A stretch of 64,000 nt of DNA from Caldilineaceae bacterium bin34 (GCA_002238555.1 MPMO01000018.1:1-64000), one strand, 5' to 3'; numbered from the stretch's first letter, positions 8,749 through 16,917 are shown. Translations and numbers: made by a program. Notes: generated from the letters alone by a model not told the origin.

Positions 8749-10155
8749 TTATATACATTGGTTGACACCATGCATATCCGGTTCACGGGTCGCGGGAGTC
8801 CCTGTGGTCGGCCGCAAGGCCGACCAGGGAGGGAGCGCTCCTCGCCGTGCAGCAGCCCCAGTCCCGCGGGCCGGAACGGGTACGGGCAGAAGTCCCGCCC
8901 GCACCAGGATGTTGAGCGCCGCATTGTGGTCGGCGTTCGCCCGGAACCCGCAGGCTCCGCAGCGGAACACCGCCTGCGACGGTCGGTTTGACTTGGCGGC
9001 GTGCCCGCACTGGCTGCAGGCTTGCAAAGTGTAGGCCGGGTCCACATACACCACCTCGCCGGCCTTGTACGCCAGCTTGCGCTCCAGCTGTCCCCAGCCG
9101 GATGCCAGGATGGATCGGTTGAGGCCGGACTTCTGCTTCACGTTCCGGCCGGGGTTCTCGACCGTGCCCTTCGCACTCTTCGTCATGCCCTTGGTGTTCA
9201 GGTCCTCGATCACGACGTTGTGGGCCGTGTCCGCCATCTTGCGGCTGATTTGGTGTGTGGCCGTGTCCCGGCGCCGGGCGCGCTTGCGATGCAGTTTGCG
9301 GAGTTTGCCGGCCGTGCCGCGGCGTCGGTTCGATCCCTTCTGCTGCCGGGCCATCCTGCGCTGGTACCGCTTGATCTTCGCGTCCTCAACGGTCGTGTCG
9401 GGAAGGGCGTGCAGGGTTCCAGTGCTGTCCGTGGCCTGCCCCACGTTGCGGTCCACGCCCACCGCTCCGGACTCCGCGGGCCGGCGCACATCGGGGTGGT
9501 CGACCGGCACCTTGAACACGATGTAGGCGTACCACTTTGGCTGCTTGCCCTCCGACTCCTGCTTGACCCGCACCGTCAGAGGCTTGCCGTCAGCATACCT
9601 GCGGATGGGAGCCAGACGCACCCAGCCCAACTTCGGGATGCGCAGGCAACCATCCTTGATATGGACTTCGGACGGGATCGTGAAGGCGGGCTGTGTGTAG
9701 TGCTTGGCCTTGTACTGCGGACGCCCGTGGTCCGGACGGTCCGGGTCGAAGAATGCGGCATAGGCGTCGCCCATGTACTTGCAGGCGTACCGGACGATTT
9801 CGTAGCTGTAGTCCTGCAGCCATTCGTTGCCGGGTGCGTTTCGCAACTGCGTAAACCGCTGGCCTAGCGTAAAGAAGGTCGGACGGCCCGGACCCTCCCC
9901 CAGCTTGCCGGACGCCTTCCACGTGCGGTAGTCCGTCTCGTGCCCGGACAGCACATGGTTCCAGGCGAACCGGCAGGCTCCGGCCAGTTGTTCGAGGTAC
10001 TGGCCGTTCGCAGCCGTGCCGGGATACAGACGCACGCGCAGCGTCCGTATGACGGCCCGGGGCTCTGGCGTTGTAGACTTCGGGGTGCTGGCCACGGTGT
10101 CCCTATCACTGTGTCCGGTCGAGGGCCCGGTTCGCCATCGGGTCCTCTCTTTCAC
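8749..10155 (-). CDS. tnpB: TnpB RNA-guided nuclease (IS605 OrfB-like)
   Basis: This 468-residue TnpB has an intact RuvC-like site: Asp in AVGVDRNVGQATDS, Glu in NVVIEDLNTKGM and Asp in ANADHNAALNIL. A four-cysteine zinc ribbon (CSQCGH and CGACG) lies between the last two. TnpB proteins are omega-RNA-guided DNA nucleases, usually carried by IS200/IS605 or IS607 elements. The N-terminal RNA-binding part (TLRVRLYPGTAANGQYLEQL) is typical. The ATG at 10155 gives about 35 extra residues before that point, and an internal GTG would give a more usual length. The C-terminal 60 residues are probably read-through of an RNA-coding 3' end, and the stop codon lies inside the terminal repeat. No tnpA is present. 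Confidence 0.92.
   Translation of the reverse strand: MKERTRWRTGPSTGHSDRDTVASTPKSTTPEPRAVIRTLRVRLYPGTAANGQYLEQLAGACRFAWNHVLSGHETDYRTWKASGKLGEGPGRPTFFTLGQRFTQLRNAPGNEWLQDYSYEIVRYACKYMGDAYAAFFDPDRPDHGRPQYKAKHYTQPAFTIPSEVHIKDGCLRIPKLGWVRLAPIRRYADGKPLTVRVKQESEGKQPKWYAYIVFKVPVDHPDVRRPAESGAVGVDRNVGQATDSTGTLHALPDTTVEDAKIKRYQRRMARQQKGSNRRRGTAGKLRKLHRKRARRRDTATHQISRKMADTAHNVVIEDLNTKGMTKSAKGTVENPGRNVKQKSGLNRSILASGWGQLERKLAYKAGEVVYVDPAYTLQACSQCGHAAKSNRPSQAVFRCGACGFRANADHNAALNILVRAGLLPVPVPARGTGAAARRGALPPWSALRPTTGTPATREPDMHGVNQCI
8772..8900 (-). ncRNA. Candidate omega-RNA 3' region of tnpB element 1
   Basis: The 3' end of tnpB overlaps a segment shared with element 2. It contains a GGCGAGG-GCG block, a stem-loop (GGTCGGCC-GCAA-GGCCGACC at 8806-8825) and a 13-bp block GCATATCCGGTTC at 8772-8784, identical to 40723-40735. 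In known TnpB systems the guide RNA scaffold is transcribed from this position in tnpB sense and ends at the element's conserved right end. Bases following on the minus strand would be the guide. The 5' boundary is a guess. Confidence 0.5.
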
Positions 10156-10204
10156 AGGAATTGTAGCACAAGAGTTCGACTGTCAACTATTGGATATAAG
10201 CCCC

Positions 10205-10434
10205 TTTGTCTTCGGACAGCATGAACCATCTGTTGTAGAGGCCGGCCAGGGCTGCACCGCCAAACGTGGCAACCATGTAGAGCCAGATGTCCGCATAATT
10301 GCCCGTGGCCACCGCGGGACCCAGGGTGCGGGCCCGGATTGAGGGAAGCGCCGGTCAACGGACCGAAGACTACAATGCAGGCACCCACGGGAGCCGGATT
10401 GCCGGCCTTGCCCTTGACGGCGCAGTGCAGGATG
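10205..10434 (-). pseudogene. glpF (glycerol/aquaporin channel) remnant
   Basis: This is a degraded C-terminal third of an MIP-family channel. Recognisable pieces on the minus strand are ILHCAVKGKAGNPAP, VVFGPLTGASLNPG and the C-terminal LYNRWFMLSEDK. They parallel the intact channel at 13134-13994, but there are frameshifts, a short deletion, and the second NPA box has decayed to NPG. The 5' part is cut at 10435 by an ISAs1-type end, and the last codons (8724-8743) lie beyond the tnpB element. Order and strand show that it once sat directly upstream of glpK. Confidence 0.85.
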
Positions 10435-10655
10435 CAGGGCAATCGCATTCTAATTTGACAGGACCTTGAGTAGGTGTACCCGTCGTTCCAGCCGGCCTGC
10501 TTGCGCCTGGCGGCGATGCCGCCAAGGGCGGCCGTCTCCCGGCGCAACAGGTTGAGGGCCATGCGCCGCAGGATCGCCAGGTTGTGGGCGGCGTGGCCGG
10601 TGCGGATGCGGCTCTCGTCCTCGTTTGTCAGGCGGTGACGCAGAGCGTCCCAAGA
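10435..10655 (-). pseudogene. ISAs1-type transposase C-terminal remnant
   Basis: The minus strand encodes NEDESRIRTGHAAHNLAILR followed by RMALNLLRRETAALGGIAAR and RKQAGWNDGY, the conserved C-terminus of ISAs1-family transposases. An extra AC then shifts the frame just before the expected LLKVLSN-stop. The element's terminal sequence, beginning CAGGGCAATCGCATTCTAAT, lies at 10435-10457 and abuts the glpF remnant. The rest of the element is missing. Confidence 0.8.
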
Positions 10656-10659
10656 GTGC

Positions 10660-11667
10660 TTAGGGTCTATTCAGCTTGGTTACCCTGCCCCCAATGAGCC
10701 ATTCGGCTACATACAGGTTACCGTTGGCGTCCGCAGCCAAACCGTGAGGACTGTTGAACTTGCCCGCCTCCAGGAGGCTCGTGCGTACTGACTGCCCCGA
10801 TTCGTTGACATTGTTGGGCCAGCCCTCAACGTCGCACACCTGCTGGTTTTCGCCGATGTACGTGAGAAGTTCATCGTTCAAATCAACGACCGCGAGGCGC
10901 GCGTGAAGCTCGGCGATGATCATCAGATCGCCATGTGTAGCGAAACCGCTCGGGGTGGTCAGAAAATCTTTACCGAATGACCGCCTGAATCCACCCTCCA
11001 TGTCGTAGACCTGTACGCGGGAGTTGGCCCTGTCAGCCACGTAGAGCTCCGGCTCGGACTTGCGATAATCTATGAAGATACCGTGCGGGCAATTGTAGGC
11101 CCCGGCCCCTTCCTCGCCGTTGACGCTGCCGACATGCACGCCGCCCTTCGTGAACCTGTGGACTTGGTACGCGCCGTACCCATCGCCCACCCAGATGTCG
11201 CCATTGCCACCGAATCGCTCCTCGTTCACCGCGACGGTTGTGGGGGAGTAGCGAGTGTCTTTGTACACGGGAAGGGGAGGTGTCTCCAGCCTCATGACCA
11301 CTTCACCGTCCAATGTCGTCTTGAACACCTTGCCTGGCGCATCGCCCACGCCCGGAGGGTTTTGGTAGCCGTGAAGGTAGTGATTTTTGGAGCCGTGGTC
11401 CGCAATCCACAGGTACTCGACTCCGCCTTCGTCAACGAGGGCGATCCCATGCGCCTCGGCAAAGTCGCCGCGCCACGAGGAAATCAGGTTGCCATCCCCG
11501 TCGAAAGTCAACACTTCCGGGTCGCCAGGGTGGCTGGTCACAACGTTTCCCGATCCCGTGACCACGACGCCCGGATGCGCCCACCCCTTGCGTGAGCTTT
11601 CACTCTCGGGAAGCTTGGCCCAGTTGTCGATCCAGTTGTATGAATGCTCTTCGCTGCCTACCCGCAT
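10660..11667 (-). CDS. NHL-repeat beta-propeller protein (peptidyl-amidating-lyase-like)
   Basis: This 335-residue protein is built of NHL-type beta-propeller blades. Repeated patterns such as GWAHPGVVVTGSGNVVTSHP, GIALVDEGGVEYLWIADHGS, CPHGIFIDYRKSEPELYVAD and SPHGLAADANGNLYVAEWLI cover most of its length. Such propellers are found in peptidylglycine alpha-hydroxyglycine lyases and many uncharacterised proteins, so the activity is not settled. The ATG at 11667 is preferred because AGGAGG lies seven bases upstream. A start at 11691 would remove that site. No signal peptide is evident. It follows the alcohol dehydrogenase on the same strand. Confidence 0.75.
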   Translation of the reverse strand: MRVGSEEHSYNWIDNWAKLPESESSRKGWAHPGVVVTGSGNVVTSHPGDPEVLTFDGDGNLISSWRGDFAEAHGIALVDEGGVEYLWIADHGSKNHYLHGYQNPPGVGDAPGKVFKTTLDGEVVMRLETPPLPVYKDTRYSPTTVAVNEERFGGNGDIWVGDGYGAYQVHRFTKGGVHVGSVNGEEGAGAYNCPHGIFIDYRKSEPELYVADRANSRVQVYDMEGGFRRSFGKDFLTTPSGFATHGDLMIIAELHARLAVVDLNDELLTYIGENQQVCDVEGWPNNVNESGQSVRTSLLEAGKFNSPHGLAADANGNLYVAEWLIGGRVTKLNRP

Positions 11668-11707
11668 GACACAACCTCCTGTACTTGCCATTCCCTTGGT
11701 TGAAACC

Positions 11708-11731
11708 CAGGGGCGGCTATCTTAGCCCCTG
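11708..11731. terminator. Hairpin between the alcohol dehydrogenase and propeller genes
   Basis: A perfect 7-bp stem CAGGGGC/GCCCCTG with a 10-base loop lies between two minus-strand genes. There is no T-run, so it may be an attenuator or a weak terminator. The rest of 11668-11892 shows nothing else. Confidence 0.3.
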
Positions 11732-11892
11732 CCTGCGCTTGAAGCGCGCCTACCGTTCCCGACCATGAAGGGAGAAGCTTCGCGGCACGAGTGATCACAC
11801 GCGGGCCGGGGGGATGCCGTGGGTGTGATGCCGTACCACATCCCCTGCTTCTTTGCGTACGTGCTGACCGGGAACGAACCAGCGCGATCCAA

Positions 11893-13044
11893 CTATGGTT
11901 TCAGGATGACCTTGGTGTACCCGTCGATGCGCTTGTCGAACTTGTGATAGGCGTCGACGGCGTCGTCCAGCGGCACCTCGTGGGACACTACGAAGCTGGG
12001 AGTGGCCTTGCCGGATATGATGAGGTCGCGCAAGTAGGCGTTGTACTGCTTCACGTTGCACTGACCCGTCCCCAGCTTCAGGCCCTTCTCAAAGAGCTTC
12101 CCGAAATTGATGGACAGAGCGCCCCTCTTGGCACCCTCGTCCACTCCACCGGGATCCGATGGCACGTACAGGCCTGGGATGCCCATGATCCCCGTGGGAT
12201 TGATCAGGTCGATCATCTGATTCAGGACCACGTTGGGAACCTCGACCTGCTCGCCTCCGGCGGCGGACGATCCTTGCGCAGCGGCCTGATAGCCCACGGC
12301 GTCGACCGTCTTGTCCACACCGTCGCCCCCGCGCATGTCCCTGATCTGCTCTACCGGATCGCCGTCATCGAAATTGATGGGAATAGCGCCAATCTCGCTG
12401 GCCTTGTCCAGCCGTTCCTGCACGTGATCGATGGAATAGATCTCCGCCGCTCCTCTGATGACGCAGCTATAGATGGCCATCAGGCCGACCGGTCCCGCGC
12501 CCCACACGGCGACGCTCTCGCCGGGACTCACGTCGGCAAGCTCAGTGCCGTGATAGCCCGTGGGGAATATGTCCGCCAGAAGGGAGAAATCCCACTCGAA
12601 CGCATCCCCGGCCGGAAGAGGCAGACAGTTGAAGTCCGCGTAAGGCACCTGGATATACTCGGCTTGTCCGCCGCGCCACGGTCCCATTGCCACGTATCCA
12701 TACGCGCCGCCGGCAAATCCAGGGTTAACCGTGACGCAGAATCCCGTAAACCCCCGCTGGCAGTTCTTGCAGAAGCCGCAGCCGACGTTGAACGGCATCA
12801 CGACCCTGTCGCCTACGGACAATGTTTTCACAGCGGACCCGACATCTTCGATTACACCCATATTCTCGTGTCCGAAGACGATGCCCGGTTCGGCCGCAGT
12901 TCGACCCTCATACATGTGCAGGTCGGAGCCACAGATGCAACTCGAAGTGATCTTGACGATTACGTCATTCGGATGCATTAACTCGGGATCGGGAACTTCC
13001 TCTACGGCAACGCTGAACGGACCCTGGTACACGACAGCTTTCAT
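11893..13044 (-). CDS. Zinc-dependent alcohol dehydrogenase (formaldehyde-dehydrogenase-like)
   Basis: This 383-residue medium-chain dehydrogenase contains the catalytic zinc set (Cys in SSCICGSDLH, His-Glu in FGHENMGVI) and the structural zinc cysteines in CGFCKNCQRGFTGFC. The Rossmann motif is VWGAGPVGLMAIYSC. An insertion after the cofactor domain (AAAQGSSAAGGEQVEVPNVV) and the sequence GIPGLYVPSDPGGVDE match the glutathione-independent formaldehyde dehydrogenase subgroup, whose members oxidise aldehydes or alcohols with NAD. Exact substrate is not predictable. A strong GGGAGG precedes the ATG at 13044. It may be co-transcribed with the downstream propeller gene. Confidence 0.85.
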   Translation of the reverse strand: MKAVVYQGPFSVAVEEVPDPELMHPNDVIVKITSSCICGSDLHMYEGRTAAEPGIVFGHENMGVIEDVGSAVKTLSVGDRVVMPFNVGCGFCKNCQRGFTGFCVTVNPGFAGGAYGYVAMGPWRGGQAEYIQVPYADFNCLPLPAGDAFEWDFSLLADIFPTGYHGTELADVSPGESVAVWGAGPVGLMAIYSCVIRGAAEIYSIDHVQERLDKASEIGAIPINFDDGDPVEQIRDMRGGDGVDKTVDAVGYQAAAQGSSAAGGEQVEVPNVVLNQMIDLINPTGIMGIPGLYVPSDPGGVDEGAKRGALSINFGKLFEKGLKLGTGQCNVKQYNAYLRDLIISGKATPSFVVSHEVPLDDAVDAYHKFDKRIDGYTKVILKP

Positions 13045-13133
13045 GGTGACCTCCCCTTTACCCTCTTCGACTGCTAATCCTATGCGGCCAATCCCTTAGG
13101 AGCGCTGAGTGTATCAGGCTATGGCAGTTTTGT

Positions 13134-13994
13134 CTAAGCCCGAATCCACCGAAGGAGTGGGGGATTAGAGGTCCGGTCAGGGCAATCGCATTCTAATTTG
13201 GGTTGCGCCGATCCTGGGCCGGATGGGAGACTTTGTTCCGCCCTGGATTCCCGCTCATGGCCGGATCTGCGGGGGCGATGGCCCTCGCGTCCACCTAGCG
13301 GTGCCTGGTCCGCGCTGTCTTCTCCGTCATTGTCGGACAGCATAAAGAATCTGTTGAAAATGCCGGCCAGGGCCGCGCCGCCAAACGTGGCCGCCATGTA
13401 GAGCCAGAAGTCCGCGTAGTTGCCCGTGGCTACGGCGGGTCCCAGGGTGCGGGCGGGATTGAAGGAGGCGCCGGTCAGGGGACCGAATGCCACGATCAGG
13501 GCACCCACGGTGAAGGCGATGGCGATGGGCGCCAGATTGCCGGCCTTGCCCTTGACGGCGCAGTGCAGGATGGCGTTGACCACCAGGAACGTCCCGAGCA
13601 CCTCAAGCGCGAACGCGGCCGGAACGGAAACACCGTCGGCAATGACCGTGGCGCCGTAGGCAGATGGCGCGCCGGACAAGTCCACCATGCCGCTGAAGGC
13701 AAATTGCACGAACAGGCCCCCCGCAACGCCGCCGGCCAACTGGACCACGATGAACGGCAGGACCCGGATCCGATCGATGGCGCCGGCCACGAACAGGCCG
13801 ATGGTGGCCGCGGGGTTGATGATGCTGCCGTGGGTATAGGCCATGGCCATGATGACCAGGGCATGGGCGAACATGATCGAGACTAGGGAACCGAGCCCCA
13901 GATCGTCCAACACCACGGCACCGGTACCGGCAAAGATGAGCAAAAACGTACCGAGGAACTCGGCCAGCAAACGGCGAGCAGTGTCCTTGCGCAT
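13134..13994 (-). CDS. Aquaporin / glycerol facilitator (MIP family)
   Basis: This six-helix MIP channel has both pore boxes intact: INPAATIG in the first half and FNPARTLG in the second. The ATG at 13994 gives MRKDTARRLLAEFLGTFLL, the usual opening. The longer frame to 14111 adds 39 residues of low plausibility. True homology ends around FMLSDNDGEDS near 13325. The remaining 60 or so codons are read-through across spacer and an ISAs1-type terminal sequence at 13178-13200. The decayed glpF beside glpK is its closest relative in the window, so this gene may now supply glycerol uptake. Water versus glycerol selectivity is undetermined. Confidence 0.85.
   Translation of the reverse strand: MRKDTARRLLAEFLGTFLLIFAGTGAVVLDDLGLGSLVSIMFAHALVIMAMAYTHGSIINPAATIGLFVAGAIDRIRVLPFIVVQLAGGVAGGLFVQFAFSGMVDLSGAPSAYGATVIADGVSVPAAFALEVLGTFLVVNAILHCAVKGKAGNLAPIAIAFTVGALIVAFGPLTGASFNPARTLGPAVATGNYADFWLYMAATFGGAALAGIFNRFFMLSDNDGEDSADQAPLGGREGHRPRRSGHERESRAEQSLPSGPGSAQPKLECDCPDRTSNPPLLRWIRA
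13178..13200 (+). repeat. ISAs1-type terminal sequence, second copy
   Basis: These 23 bases (CAGGGCAATCGCATTCTAAT then TTG) are identical to 10435-10457 and have the same orientation. No transposase follows here. The two copies sit next to the two aquaporin genes, so one insertion may predate or have mediated a duplication or rearrangement. Confidence 0.8.
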
Positions 13995-14225
13995 GGTGTC
14001 GCCGTTCGGATGCGGCAGTCTGGAGGCAACGGTCCGGAAAGTCGTCATTCTTGGCCTGTGAGGCAGCAACGAGGGCCACGCGACCCGCGTTTCCACTGTT
14101 GCAGCACGCATAGAAATGATTTCAGGCCCGGGTTATGCCTGTCAAGCTAGGTTTATATGCAATCCTTTGCAATGGGACGGCAGCAAGTTGACGTCAACCC
14201 GTGACGGCCCCAACTGAACCGGGCC

Positions 14226-14933
14226 CTACCACAGGGTGATAATTCGTTCATCCTGCTGTCGCAGCTTTTCCCGGTTGGACCGGAGCGAGACGATGATGGC
14301 CAGGCAGGCGGGGATGGCGAAGGCCAGGTAGGACCAGGACACGATTCGGTTGCTGGCCAGCGCCAGAAACCCGGCCAGCGAGACCACCCCCGTGGACAGG
14401 GTTGCAATCGCGGCAATGCGTGCCCACCACATCATGGCGGCACCGACCACCACCACAATGAGGCCGACGATCGGGTTGAGGGCCAGACAGGTCAGCGCGC
14501 AGGTAATACCGCCGGCTCCGCCCTTGAAGCCCAGGAAGACCGACCAGTTGTGGCCCAGGACGGCGGCCCCCCCGGCCGCCGCGGCGGCCAGGATGTTCAG
14601 ATCTGCCGGCGCCAACTGTGCCAGCAGCCACCGAACCAGGGCCACAGCCGCGACGCCCTTCAGGGCATCGCCCAGAGCCGTCGGCAGAGCCGCCTTGAGC
14701 CCGGCTGCGCGCCAGGCGTTGGTGGCACCGGTCCGTCCGGACCCGACGGTCCGGATGTCCACGCCCCCGACCCGGCCGGCAACGAACCCGACCCGAACGG
14801 GCCCCCCCCGGGGGGCCCCTTGACGAACGGGCGGGCGCCACAAGGACCGGCAGGCAACGAACCCGACCGGAACGGCCCCCAGCAGGTAGCCGATTAGCAG
14901 AGCGGCCGGGACATACAGGTACGGGCTGTCCAT
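14226..14933 (-). CDS. plsY: Glycerol-3-phosphate acyltransferase PlsY
   Basis: PlsY acylates glycerol 3-phosphate with acyl phosphate at the inner membrane, the first step of phospholipid synthesis. The 235-residue protein has the family motifs VDIRTVGSGRTGATNAWR, GHNWSVFLGFKGGAGGI and several hydrophobic helices. It is about 25 residues longer than usual because a 75-bp direct duplication (units at 14778-14807 and 14853-14882 mark its ends) repeats the PVGFVA(C/G)R loop in frame, so the first loop is unusually long. The usual GSGNIGATN reads GSGRTGATN here. Whether the enlarged loop is tolerated is unknown. The upstream neighbour is unrelated. Confidence 0.85.
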   Translation of the reverse strand: MDSPYLYVPAALLIGYLLGAVPVGFVACRSLWRPPVRQGAPRGGPVRVGFVAGRVGGVDIRTVGSGRTGATNAWRAAGLKAALPTALGDALKGVAAVALVRWLLAQLAPADLNILAAAAAGGAAVLGHNWSVFLGFKGGAGGITCALTCLALNPIVGLIVVVVGAAMMWWARIAAIATLSTGVVSLAGFLALASNRIVSWSYLAFAIPACLAIIVSLRSNREKLRQQDERIITLW

Positions 14934-14969
14934 CGCCGGAGCCGTGGCGCCCTGCGGGTCGCCGGCCGG

Positions 14970-15488
14970 TTACAGCAGGGCCTTGACCGCCTCCAGGGCT
15001 GCCGCGTAGTCGGGTTCGTCGGTCAGTTCGTCGAGGTACTCGACGTAGGTGACCTTGTCCTTCTTGTCAATCACGAACACGGAACGGTGGTTCAGGCGCA
15101 ATTCCTTGACCTCGGTGCCGTAGGCCTGGCCGAACGCCATGACCTTGTGATCGGACAGCATCTTCAGGTTCTCGATGCCGTCGGCCGCACACCAGCGATC
15201 CTGGGCCACCGGCAGGTCGGCGCTGACGGTCAGTACGACCACCTGGGCGTCGTCCAGGGCCGCGGCCTCTTCGTTGAAATGCCTGGTTTGCGTCTGGCAA
15301 ACAGGGGTGTCGATGCTGGGTACGACACTGACGAGGCGAATCTTGCCCACGCTGTCGCCGAGCAGGCTGTAGGTCTCGGTCAGGCTGGCGGCGAGCTCCA
15401 CGTCGGGAGCCTCGTCGCCCACGGATACCTGCCTGCCCTCCAGGTGCAGCTCGTTGTCCCTCAGGAAGGTTACGGTTCTCCAGCTCAT
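14970..15488 (-). CDS. tpx: Thiol peroxidase (Tpx, atypical 2-Cys peroxiredoxin)
   Basis: This protein of 172 residues reduces peroxides using thioredoxin. The peroxidatic cysteine lies in SIDTPVCQTQTRHF and the resolving cysteine in QDRWCAADGIENLKMLSDH, the spacing of Tpx enzymes. The Arg of the active site is in the VFVIDKKDKV region's neighbour LNHRSVFVID. The ATG at 15488 (MSWRTVTF) with GAGG about ten bases upstream is preferred over the frame opening eight codons earlier. It is probably a single-gene unit. Confidence 0.92.
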   Translation of the reverse strand: MSWRTVTFLRDNELHLEGRQVSVGDEAPDVELAASLTETYSLLGDSVGKIRLVSVVPSIDTPVCQTQTRHFNEEAAALDDAQVVVLTVSADLPVAQDRWCAADGIENLKMLSDHKVMAFGQAYGTEVKELRLNHRSVFVIDKKDKVTYVEYLDELTDEPDYAAALEAVKALL

Positions 15489-15553
15489 GATTGAACGTCC
15501 TCGTGATGACAAATCTGGGAAAGTGTAAGGGGTTGCGCACGCCGGGCCGGCTG

Positions 15554-16072
15554 TCAGGCGCCGATTTCGGGTGGCGGCCGCGTTTGGACATCCGTGGTCC
15601 GGGTGATGACGTCCGACGTGATCTCGGTGGGCGATGCCTGGGGCCGGTGGTCGGCCGAACCCAACAGGAACATCTCCGCCTTCATGACCGCATTCTCGTC
15701 GATGTAGATGGTGTTGACATGAACGTGGCCGTGGACTTCGGCACCCTGCAGGATCTCGGCCCGATCAGCGGTCACGGTACCGCTGTACACGCCGCGGATC
15801 GAGACAATTTGGGCCGACAGGTCGGAACCCACGCGGGCATCCTCGGCAATGATTATATTGGCGGATGTTTCGATGAGCGCATTTTCGACCGTGCCTTCGA
15901 TGATCACGGTGTTCCGGCAGCGCAGTTGGCCGCTGAACCAGGTGTCGGGTCCCAGGATCAGTTCCGTTCCGGGTTGTTCCCGAGGTGCTCCGGCTCCGTT
16001 GATCCAACTGCCCATCGCGCGCACGATGCGCTGGATGCCGGTGGTTTGGTGTTCGCTGGTCATGGCTGTCAT
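15554..16072 (-). CDS. Bactofilin-type polymer-forming protein
   Basis: This 172-residue protein has a central right-handed beta-helix typical of bactofilins: TWFSGQLRCRNTVIIEGTVE, ALIETSANIIIAEDARVGSD, VSIRGVYSGTVTADRAEILQ and AEVHGHVHVNTIYIDENAVM. The flanking N- and C-terminal tails are disordered and proline-rich. Bactofilins polymerise without nucleotide into membrane-associated filaments that scaffold cell-shape or envelope enzymes. Two ATGs three codons apart (16072 and 16063) could start it. There is no obvious functional partner beside it. Confidence 0.85.
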   Translation of the reverse strand: MTAMTSEHQTTGIQRIVRAMGSWINGAGAPREQPGTELILGPDTWFSGQLRCRNTVIIEGTVENALIETSANIIIAEDARVGSDLSAQIVSIRGVYSGTVTADRAEILQGAEVHGHVHVNTIYIDENAVMKAEMFLLGSADHRPQASPTEITSDVITRTTDVQTRPPPEIGA

Positions 16073-16186
16073 GCGCCTGGAGGTGCCGCGCGGCAGGTGC
16101 GGCCCGATGGCAAGGTCATTGTAGCCATTTTTGGAACGGCGCGGTTGGAATGTCGGCCCGGCAAGGTTGTCCCGAGCGTTGCCCCG

Positions 16187-16897
16187 TCACCCCCCCAGGT
16201 ACGCCTCGATGACTGCGGGATCGTTGGCCAAGTCGGCGGCGGAGCCCTCTAGCGTCAAGCGGCCCGTCTCCATCACGTAGGCGCGGTTGGCCAGGGCCAG
16301 GGCCCGCCGCGCGTTCTGTTCCACCAGCAGGATGGTGGTGCCCTGGCGGCTGATGTTCGCCACCTTCTCGAAGATCTGATCCACCAGGACCGGAGCCAGC
16401 CCCATGGACGGTTCGTCCATCAACAGCAGGCGCGGCCGGGTCATCAGGGCGCGCCCCATGGCCAGCATCTGCTGTTCGCCGCCGCTGAGCAGCCCCGCAG
16501 GTTGTTTCATGCGCTCGCCCAGGCGCGGAAACAGGCCCGTCACCATGTCCATGTCGGTGCGCACGCCGTCCTTGTCATTGCGCTGGTAGGCGCCCATCAA
16601 CAGATTTTCGTACACCGACATCCGGGCGAAGACGCCGCGGTTTTCCGGCACCATCACCATGCCGTGCCCGACCAGTTCGTGCACTTCGACACCGCGGGTG
16701 TCCCTCCCGTCGAACAGCACCGCGCCGGTGGTGGGGGACATCAGGTTGCAGATGGTGCGCAGGGTGGTGGTCTTGCCGGCGCCGTTGGCCCCGATCAGCG
16801 AGACGATCTCGCCTTCGTCCACGAACAGGGAGATGCCGTGCAGGGCCTCCAGGTTGCCGTAGGCGGCGCGGACGTCCCGCAACTCAAGCAGATGCAT
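16187..16897 (-). CDS. livF: Branched-chain amino acid ABC transporter ATPase LivF
   Basis: This is one of the two cytoplasmic ATPases of a high-affinity branched-chain amino acid importer. The 236 residues carry Walker A (GANGAGKTTTLRTI), signature LLSGGEQQMLAMGRALM, Walker B LLLMDEPSMGLAPVLV and the switch His in ILLVEQNARRAL. Its size and its terminal position after LivG match the usual liv order. The gene lies 20 bp downstream of livG. Confidence 0.93.
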   Translation of the reverse strand: MHLLELRDVRAAYGNLEALHGISLFVDEGEIVSLIGANGAGKTTTLRTICNLMSPTTGAVLFDGRDTRGVEVHELVGHGMVMVPENRGVFARMSVYENLLMGAYQRNDKDGVRTDMDMVTGLFPRLGERMKQPAGLLSGGEQQMLAMGRALMTRPRLLLMDEPSMGLAPVLVDQIFEKVANISRQGTTILLVEQNARRALALANRAYVMETGRLTLEGSAADLANDPAVIEAYLGG

Positions 16898-16917
16898 GGC
16901 AATGCAACCGGGGGCGG

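Larger units (their letters stand above)
8744..10204 (-). mobile_element. tnpB element 1 with terminal inverted repeats and 8-bp target duplication
   Basis: This 1461-bp element carries one gene, tnpB. Its ends form an imperfect inverted repeat of 24 bp with 20 matches: GGGACTTATATACATTGG at 8744 onward against GGGGCTTATATCCAATAG read inward from 10204, both finishing in TTGACA. Directly outside are identical 8-bp repeats, TTTGTCTT at 8736-8743 and 10205-10212. Deleting the element and one repeat fuses the minus-strand glpF remnant into FMLSEDKASG-stop, closely matching the end of the intact aquaporin at 13134-13994. The insertion is therefore real and its boundaries are defined to the base. 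Element 2 has the same architecture. Confidence 0.85.

Noticed and set aside
8744..10204. Classifying the tnpB elements as ordinary IS605-type elements
   Set aside because: Their ends form long inverted repeats and are flanked by 8-bp direct repeats that restore host genes, which IS605-type transposition does not produce.
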